Position numbers and translations under genes: made by a program
The notes under the pieces: model-generated
Databases searched by the model: none
Seen by the model: the letters and a program-made list of their open reading frames with translations, nothing else
What the model was told of the DNA's origin: nothing
Origin: Proteiniclasticum sp043951855
GTDB taxonomy: Bacteria > Bacillota > Clostridia > Clostridiales > Clostridiaceae
Length of the DNA: 64,000 nt
Direction of reading: 5' to 3'
NCBI RefSeq assembly: GCF_043951855.1
Contig: NZ_JBINJW010000003.1
Location: 62,001-126,000, forward strand
Shown here: positions 58,760 to 64,000 of the stretch, piece after piece
Position numbering within the stretch: position 1 is the stretch's first letter
How the letters are laid out: each line of letters opens with the position of its first letter

Positions 58760-59060
58760 TACATCACCTCTTTCTATATATTAAATTTAACATATTCTGG
58801 ATGAAATGTAATCTGATTCTCCGAAATTAAGAGGGATTCACATCCTGACAGAGGAATGCGCCTTTCACTGAAAGTATCATATCGATTTCAGGCGTAAGCG
58901 GAGAAAATGTGAATAACAATGCGGATGCATTCTGTTTCCGGTTTCAGCAGTGAAGAGGAAAGGAAAAAACAGTAAAATTGTAGAGCTATCCTGCAAAATA
59001 GTGTCATAATCTCCGCTGAGGAATATTTTATAATGAAGTTGGAAGCAAAGGAGTGAGTTC
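58760..59060. other. Intergenic region between PHP gene and eutS
   Basis: Divergent promoter region of 301 bases. TATAAT at 59029-59034 is a possible -10 for eutS. I looked for the paired hairpins bound by ANTAR regulators such as EutV and for a cobalamin riboswitch and saw neither. Confidence 0.35.
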
Positions 59061-59423
59061 ATGGAAGAGAAAAATCAGAAAATGAGAATCATTCAGGAAA
59101 CGGTACCTGGAAAGCAGATCACCCTGGCCCATCTCATCGCCAATCCGGATCAGATCATCTACAAGAAGCTCGGACTGAATCCTCATGTGGATTATCAGAA
59201 ATCGTCCATCGGCATCATCACCATGACTCCCAGTGAAACAGCCATCATTGCAGGAGACCTGGCTGTCAAGACAGCAAACATTGATCTGGGGTTTGTGGAC
59301 CGTTTCAGTGGAACACTGATCATCACCGGTAAAATTTCAGAAGTGGAATCCGCCATGAGAGCCATAACGAACTATGCTAGAAATGCTCTAGGGTTCACCA
59401 TCTGTGACGTGACAAGGACATAG
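59061..59423 (+). CDS. eutS: Bacterial microcompartment shell protein EutS
   Basis: A 120-residue circularly permuted BMC-domain protein. The text RIIQETVPGKQITLAHLIANP near the N-terminus and IGIITMTPSETAIIAGDLAVKTA, DRFSGTLIITGKISEVESAM match EutS/PduU shell hexamers very closely. Such proteins cap microcompartments for ethanolamine breakdown. Only eutP follows; no other shell or enzyme gene is in the window. AAAGGAG precedes the ATG. Confidence 0.93.
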   Translation: MEEKNQKMRIIQETVPGKQITLAHLIANPDQIIYKKLGLNPHVDYQKSSIGIITMTPSETAIIAGDLAVKTANIDLGFVDRFSGTLIITGKISEVESAMRAITNYARNALGFTICDVTRT

Positions 59424-59427
59424 CGCA

Positions 59428-59871
59428 ATGAAAAGAATGCTACTGGTCGGTCGGAGTGAATCCGGCAAAACCACACTGACCCAGGCCCTGAAAGGAAAGA
59501 AAGTAACGTACCATAAAACGCAGTATATCAATTATCATGATGTGATCATAGACACACCTGGTGAATATGCGGAGAACAAAAATCTGTCCCAGGCGCTTGC
59601 GCTGTACTCCTATGAGGCGGATGTCATCGGACTTCTCATCAGTGCCACGGAAACCTATTCCCTTTTTCCGCCCAATGTTGCACCCTGTGTGAACAGAGAA
59701 GTCATCGGCATCGTCACGAAAATCGACCTGGAAGATGCCGATCCGGATCAGGCTGAAAAATGGCTGAGATTGACCGGCTGTCATAAGGTGTTTCATGTAA
59801 GCGCCGCCACAGGAGATGGGATCAGCAATCTTCTCACTTATCTTCTGGAATCTCCAATGGTAATGCCTTGA
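59428..59871 (+). CDS. eutP: EutP/PduV-family GTPase-like protein
   Basis: A 147-residue P-loop protein. GRSESGKTTLTQAL (about 7-20), the DTPGEYAEN switch (about 48), ISATETYSLFPPN and VTKIDLED are the family markers. EutP accompanies microcompartment operons; relatives have acetate kinase-like or GTPase roles. Four bases behind eutS, so co-translated. A strong terminator follows, making eutS-eutP a two-gene unit. Confidence 0.92.
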   Translation: MKRMLLVGRSESGKTTLTQALKGKKVTYHKTQYINYHDVIIDTPGEYAENKNLSQALALYSYEADVIGLLISATETYSLFPPNVAPCVNREVIGIVTKIDLEDADPDQAEKWLRLTGCHKVFHVSAATGDGISNLLTYLLESPMVMP

Positions 59872-59898
59872 GTTAGAGAGAAGGAATCTATATAGTAT

Positions 59899-59936
59899 GA
59901 CCTGAAACGTTTCTCTATGGGCGTTTCAGGTCTTTT
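59899..59936 (+). terminator. Terminator of eutS-eutP
   Basis: GACCTGAAACG (59899-59909) pairs perfectly with CGTTTCAGGTC (59922-59932), followed by TTTT. Confidence 0.85.
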
Positions 59937-59988
59937 CATTCGCGGATACGAAAGAATGCTTGGTGGTGGTCTCGAGAATTCCAGAGAT

Positions 59989-60019
59989 GAAAAAGAACAG
60001 GCCGCCTGGTACCTGTTCT
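59989..60019 (-). terminator. Terminator of the second PHP gene
   Basis: AGAACAGG (59994-60001) pairs with CCTGTTCT (60012-60019), with a T-run on the minus strand. Confidence 0.75.
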
Positions 60020-60046
60020 CTGCTGCTTCAGATTCTCTATTGTTTC

Positions 60047-60928
60047 TTACTCCAGGTGACTGGTAAGTCCCTGAAGAATTTCCTCTTCCTGATCTCTGCT
60101 CCCATGGCCGCCAAGTGCGATGGCAGGCTTGGTCTTGCCGTGAAAGTCGCTTCCGGCAGTGAAGAACAGTCCTCTTCTTCGGACTTCCTTCAGGTAATGG
60201 GCTGTTGTGTTCTCGTCATGGTAGCTGCTGTAGACTTCGATGCCTGGAATGCCTTGAGAAAGGATTCCGTCAAGGAGCGCAGCATCAAGCCCGATGTTCT
60301 GTCCCAGATGAGCCAGTACGGGTACTCCTCCTGTATCCATAATCAGGGCGATGGCCTCCACTAGAGTCATATAGATGATGGGCACATAGGCCGGTTTTCC
60401 CTTGGCGCAGAGATCCCAGTAGAAATTCACATAAGGATTGTCGCTTCTTTCTCCCCCTTCAAAATAGGGAATCATGAGCGGATGATTTCTGTTCTCCGGC
60501 AGTTCCATGGCCGCTTCGGCCAGGATCTCCCCTGTTACGATTCCGCCTCCGGAAAGTTCCCGGATCCGTTCTCTGCTGAAGATGATGCCCAGTTTTTCTA
60601 GAAGAGCCAGCCGCTGATCCGCGGAAGCCCTTTCCTGTCTTTCCAGATCCTCTTCATAGGCATCATACCGTGGATCTTCATGGATGCCATACCCGAGCAC
60701 ATGGAGGTTCACCTCATCATAGGTGCAGTCCAGCTCGATGGCAGGAATCACATGAATGCCGTACCCTTTTGCGATGCGGATGGCTTCAGGAATCCCCTTG
60801 ATACTGTTGTGGTCGGATAGAGCCACCACTTTCAGGTTTTTCCGATGACACATTTCCATGAGCCTCCTGGGACTGAATTCCCCATCGGCACTGTAATTCG
60901 AGTGCATATGCAGATCGATGTAACTCAT
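60047..60928 (-). CDS. PHP-domain phosphoesterase (second copy)
   Basis: A 293-residue PHP protein related to the one at 57920. Metal ligands: YIDLHMHSNYSADGEF (about 3-18), LSDHNSIKG, a Glu in AIELDCTYDEV, AHLGQN near 207 and AGSDFHGK near 262. It has a longer insert than the first copy (about 85-165). I use the ATG at 60928, spaced from AAGGTG; the frame also opens with GTG three codons earlier. The substrate is probably a phosphorylated nucleotide or small phosphoester. Confidence 0.83.
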   Translation of the reverse strand: MSYIDLHMHSNYSADGEFSPRRLMEMCHRKNLKVVALSDHNSIKGIPEAIRIAKGYGIHVIPAIELDCTYDEVNLHVLGYGIHEDPRYDAYEEDLERQERASADQRLALLEKLGIIFSRERIRELSGGGIVTGEILAEAAMELPENRNHPLMIPYFEGGERSDNPYVNFYWDLCAKGKPAYVPIIYMTLVEAIALIMDTGGVPVLAHLGQNIGLDAALLDGILSQGIPGIEVYSSYHDENTTAHYLKEVRRRGLFFTAGSDFHGKTKPAIALGGHGSRDQEEEILQGLTSHLE

Positions 60929-60975
60929 TAGGATCACCTTCGTGAAGGACGATGTTCCTTCACCCTTTCCTCCTG

Positions 60976-62178
60976 TCAGGAGACGATTTTTTCATGCTGC
61001 TGGAGTAGCGTGTTCCGTTTCTTCATCATGGCATTGATCTTTTCTGTAGAGAAAAGAAGCAGCGCCAGAAGGATCAGAAGATAGGGTGTGAAAAGCCACA
61101 GGTACCCTCTGCCTGCAAGAAAACCGAACAGTGCCGGCATAAAGGTGCTGCCCATGTACGCAAAGGCCATCTGAGCACCGATGATGGTCTGTGCATGAGC
61201 TTTTCCGAAGCGTGCAGGTGTCTCGTGAATCATCCCCGGGAAGACCGGTGCGCATCCGAAACCTACAAGCAGAAAGCCTGGGAACAGCAGGAATGAGACG
61301 CCGGAGAGGATCAGAAGAATGCCCAGGAGAATCGATAGGATGCCACCGCGTATGATGGACCGGAAAGAAAACTTCATGGTGACGAATCCGGTGAGAAATC
61401 GTCCCATTGTGATGCCTCCGAAGTAGAGAGAGGTATATCTTGCTGCCGTTTCAGCGCTGAACCCACTATAGTTCACAAGATAACTGGAGCCCCAAAGGCC
61501 CATGGTCATTTCCACGGCGCAGTAGGCGAAGAAGCTTAGAATGGCATACCGGACCCCTTTCATCCTGTATATGTTCCCGCCTGCCTGGGGTGGTTCCGGA
61601 TCTTCTTCCCTCTCGGAGATGTTTTTCAGGTCGAAGCGTTTCCATAAGGGAAGCGTCACGAAAAGAAGAACAACAATACCGATCTGGATGGCTGATATCA
61701 CCCGGTACCCGGATCTCCATCCACTGCTTGACAGAAGAAAAAAGGATAGGATCATAGGTCCTGTGGTCGCGCCTACGCCCCAGAAGCTGTGCAGCCAGCT
61801 CATGTGTTTCGCCTCATAGTGCAAGGAGACATAGCCGTTTAGCGCTGCATCCACGGATCCTGCACCCAGACCCAGTGGAAGCGTCAGAAGAACAAGCCAG
61901 TAGAAGCCAGGTGCCAGAGAAAAGCCCATGAGGGCAAGGGCAGTCATGAGCACACTTATGAGGGTCACTTTACCTGTACCGAAGCGTCTTGTCACGCGAC
62001 CGCTCATGAAGCTGGAAAGGATGGTTCCACCGGTGGTCATGACCGACAGAATGCCTGCGTATTCGATGGGGATGCCAAGGGACTGATGCATCGCAGGCCA
62101 GGATGCTCCAAGAGCGGAGTCTGGAAGCCCAAGACCGATGAAGGCCACGTAGATGACCATAAGGAAAAAAGTCGCCAT
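60976..62178 (-). CDS. MFS transporter
   Basis: A major facilitator with 12 predicted helices, 400 residues from the ATG at 62178 (14 codons longer if the first start is used). GLGLPDSALGASWPAMHQSLG in the first helix pair (about 12-32), SGRVTRRFGTGKV (motif A-like loop) and LPLGLGAGSVDAALNGYVSLHY (key: GAG-VDA-N-Y) are typical of the FucP/sugar-like and YfkF groups. The substrate is unknown. A promoter with an operator-like repeat lies directly upstream, so it is probably under repressor control. It ends 48 bases before the PHP gene and may be cotranscribed with it. Confidence 0.85.
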   Translation of the reverse strand: MATFFLMVIYVAFIGLGLPDSALGASWPAMHQSLGIPIEYAGILSVMTTGGTILSSFMSGRVTRRFGTGKVTLISVLMTALALMGFSLAPGFYWLVLLTLPLGLGAGSVDAALNGYVSLHYEAKHMSWLHSFWGVGATTGPMILSFFLLSSSGWRSGYRVISAIQIGIVVLLFVTLPLWKRFDLKNISEREEDPEPPQAGGNIYRMKGVRYAILSFFAYCAVEMTMGLWGSSYLVNYSGFSAETAARYTSLYFGGITMGRFLTGFVTMKFSFRSIIRGGILSILLGILLILSGVSFLLFPGFLLVGFGCAPVFPGMIHETPARFGKAHAQTIIGAQMAFAYMGSTFMPALFGFLAGRGYLWLFTPYLLILLALLLFSTEKINAMMKKRNTLLQQHEKIVS

Positions 62179-62202
62179 ATTCTTTCTCTCTTTCATATAG
62201 TA

Positions 62203-62220
62203 TTGTACATGTACGTACAA
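62203..62220. promoter_or_regulatory. Operator-like inverted repeat at the MFS gene
   Basis: TTGTAC-N6-GTACAA at 62203-62220. It starts about 12 bases downstream of the -10, thus just past the transcription start, a position where a bound repressor blocks RNA polymerase. Confidence 0.55.
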
Positions 62221-62231
62221 AGATTATTTCA

Positions 62232-62260
62232 ATTATAGAAGGTATTTATGGAAGGGTCAA
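62232..62260 (-). promoter_or_regulatory. Promoter of the MFS gene
   Basis: On the minus strand TTGACC (62260-62255) and a perfect TATAAT (62237-62232) with a 17-base spacer. Confidence 0.75.
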
Positions 62261-62274
62261 GGAAGCTTAAATGA

Positions 62275-62304
62275 AAAAGAACAAGTCCTAAGACTTGCTC
62301 TTTT
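62275..62304. terminator. Terminator of the ribonuclease Y gene
   Basis: AAAAGAACAAGTC (62275-62287) pairs with GACTTGCTCTTTT (62292-62304) with one mismatch and a CTAA loop; A- and T-rich on both sides, so it can serve the minus-strand gene. Confidence 0.75.
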
Positions 62305-62348
62305 CTAACTTTCAAATTCAATTACCGAATCCATTTACAGGTTCCGGA

Positions 62349-63905
62349 TTATTTTGCGTAATCAACAGATCGGGTTTCTCTAATGACATTGATCTTGATC
62401 TGTCCAGGGTATTCCATTTCTTCCTCTATTCTCTTGACCAGGGATCTTGCCATCAGCATTGCGCCCGCATCATCAACCACATCAGGTTTAACAATGATTC
62501 TGATTTCTCTTCCAGCTTGAATTGCATATGACTTCTCAACGCCTTCGTAAGAATTTGCAATTTCTTCCAGTTTCTGGAGTCTCTTAATGTAGTTTTCCAG
62601 AGTTTCACGTCTTGCACCAGGTCTTGCTGCAGAAATTGCGTCTGCCGCCTGTACGAGTACCGCTTCCATGGACATCATCTCCACATCTCCGTGATGGGCT
62701 CCGATGGCATTTACAACGAGTGCCGATTCATGATACTTCTTCGCCAAATCTGCACCAATCAGTGCATGTCCGCCTTCTACTTCGTGATCCACGGCTTTAC
62801 CGATGTCATGAAGCAGTCCTGCTCTTTTTGCTAGTGTTACGTCTAGTCCCAGTTCTGTAGCCATGAGGCCTGCCAGGTTGGCGACTTCTATGGAGTGCTT
62901 GAGGACATTCTGTCCGTAGCTTGTTCTGAACTTCAGTCTTCCCAGAAGTTTCAGCAGTTCCGGGTGAATTCCATGGATTCCGATTTCGAATGAAGCCTGT
63001 TCGCCTTCTTCCTTGATCACGTTCTCCACGTCTTTCTTGGATTTCTCCACCATCTCTTCAATTCTTGCAGGATGAATTCTTCCATCTACAATCAGTTTCT
63101 CTAGTGTCAGTTTTGCAACTTCTCTTCGGATAGGATCAAAACTTGATAGGATTACAGCCTCTGGAGTATCATCGATGATGAGATCCACGCCTGTAAGAGT
63201 TTCCAGTGTTCTGATGTTTCTACCTTCTCTTCCGATGATTCTACCCTTCATTTCATCATTTGGCAGGGATACCACATGTACTGTAGTTTCAGATACATGA
63301 TCCGCTGCACATCTCTGTATTGAAGTGGTAATGATTTCTCTCGCCTTCTTGTCCGCCTCTTCCTTTGCTCTGGACTCCATTTCCTTCACCATCAGTGTCA
63401 GGTCTCTCTGTACCTCACCTCTGACTTCGTCCATCAGCACTTTCTTTGCGTCCTCTTGTGTAAGACCGGCGATTTTCTCCAGTTCAGTTCTTCTGGATGC
63501 CAGAAGCTCTTCCGTTTCGTTCTCTTTTACAGTCAGATCGGAAATCTTCTTATTGAGCATTTCCTCTTTCTTTTCCAGCTGTTCCATCTTCTTGTCCAAG
63601 GATTCTTCTTTCTGAATGGTCCTTCTTTCAAGTCTCTGGACTTCGCTTCTTCTCTCTCTGACTTCCTTTTCGGCTTCAGATTTCAGCTTGAATGCCTCAT
63701 CCTTTGCTTCCAGAGAAGCTTCTTTCTTCAGGGCTTCCGCCTCTTTCTTTGAATCCTCAAGGATTCTCCTGCTGTCTTTTTCCGCATCGCCAAGGATTTC
63801 CTTAGCTTTTTTCAATTTACTATTAGATAAATATAAGATTATGGCACCTACCACCAGTAATGTAACAACTCCTGTTACGATAATAGCGATTTGTTCTGTG
63901 CTCAT
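62349..63905 (-). CDS. rny: Ribonuclease Y
   Basis: A 518-residue membrane-anchored endoribonuclease that starts bulk mRNA decay. Order: N-terminal helix (about 6-27), long charged coiled coil (about 28-195), KH domain (MKGRIIGREGRNIRTLE near 219-235) and HD phosphohydrolase domain with LLHDIGKAVDHE near 365 and the further metal ligand in GAHHGDVE. Length and arrangement fit the family exactly. The gene is complete; upstream sequence to the window edge (63906-64000) holds its ribosome site and probably its promoter. Confidence 0.96.
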   Translation of the reverse strand: MSTEQIAIIVTGVVTLLVVGAIILYLSNSKLKKAKEILGDAEKDSRRILEDSKKEAEALKKEASLEAKDEAFKLKSEAEKEVRERRSEVQRLERRTIQKEESLDKKMEQLEKKEEMLNKKISDLTVKENETEELLASRRTELEKIAGLTQEDAKKVLMDEVRGEVQRDLTLMVKEMESRAKEEADKKAREIITTSIQRCAADHVSETTVHVVSLPNDEMKGRIIGREGRNIRTLETLTGVDLIIDDTPEAVILSSFDPIRREVAKLTLEKLIVDGRIHPARIEEMVEKSKKDVENVIKEEGEQASFEIGIHGIHPELLKLLGRLKFRTSYGQNVLKHSIEVANLAGLMATELGLDVTLAKRAGLLHDIGKAVDHEVEGGHALIGADLAKKYHESALVVNAIGAHHGDVEMMSMEAVLVQAADAISAARPGARRETLENYIKRLQKLEEIANSYEGVEKSYAIQAGREIRIIVKPDVVDDAGAMLMARSLVKRIEEEMEYPGQIKINVIRETRSVDYAK

Positions 63906-64000
63906 ATTTACACCCCCTTGCTTTTTTAGTCATTTTTTATAGCTAAATGTGAAAGCTTGGAAAGTGCATATCATTCTCACTGTGAATTTTGATAAACCAA

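Noticed and set aside
1..64000. CRISPR arrays, tRNA and rRNA genes, insertion sequences
   Set aside because: No regularly spaced repeats, no cloverleaf or rRNA sequence, and no transposase gene were recognised on reading both strands.

Overview
The window is a chromosomal segment of a low-to-mid GC Gram-positive bacterium, most likely class Clostridia (Bacillota). The evidence is the gene order miaB-mutS-mutL-miaA-hfq-ynbB near lexA, a stand-alone four-domain S1 protein directly behind ispH, strong AGGAGG ribosome binding sites, TTG and GTG starts, many lipoproteins, ribonuclease Y, FloA/NfeD and a CGAAC-N4-GTTCG type LexA box. No rRNA, tRNA, insertion sequence, prophage or CRISPR array was seen. 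Genus cannot be fixed from sequence reading alone.

Layout. 1-5.8 kb: end of glutamate dehydrogenase, a BaiN-type flavoprotein with chorismate mutase, ispH-S1, an ECF S component and an acetyltransferase. 5.8-8.3 kb: two aminotransferases on the minus strand. 8.5-19.2 kb: the tRNA-modification and mismatch-repair cluster (miaB, mutS, mutL, miaA, hfq), a methionine-gamma-lyase-like gene, a CNNM/CBS membrane protein and lexA. 19.5-22.6 kb: deoD, a DUF2975/HTH pair, a methyltransferase and a lipoprotein. 22.7-34.5 kb: a 13-gene operon behind a cobalamin riboswitch. It covers corrinoid uptake (btuFCD), adenosylation (btuR), the late amidation and aminopropanol steps (cbiA, cobQ, cbiB, cobD), lower-ligand attachment (cobU, cobS, cobC) and a cblT-cblS pair for alpha-ribazole salvage. 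34.7-42.5 kb: a ten-gene Mrp/Mbh-type cation/proton antiporter operon with three large antiporter-like subunits.

At about 42.6-44.0 kb the coding strand switches: nearly everything to the left is on plus and nearly everything to the right on minus. Exactly there lies a tyrosine recombinase gene and, just beyond its 3' end, a 28-bp site with the architecture of a dif site. I read this as a candidate replication terminus with its dimer-resolution recombinase next to its target. The recombinase promoter carries a striking double TTCGCGAA operator-like palindrome.

44.5-62 kb is mostly minus strand: three lipoproteins (DUF3298-like, PstS-like, chagasin-like), an nfeD-OB-floA operon, a hydrolase, a lipoprotein, a small-multidrug-export family membrane protein, purB, an MBL-fold hydrolase, HPr, an EIIA-Glc-like protein lacking one of its two active-site histidines, an aspartate-type aminotransferase and two PHP phosphoesterases. 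An isolated eutS-eutP pair (plus), an MFS transporter with a clear promoter/operator, and ribonuclease Y complete the window.
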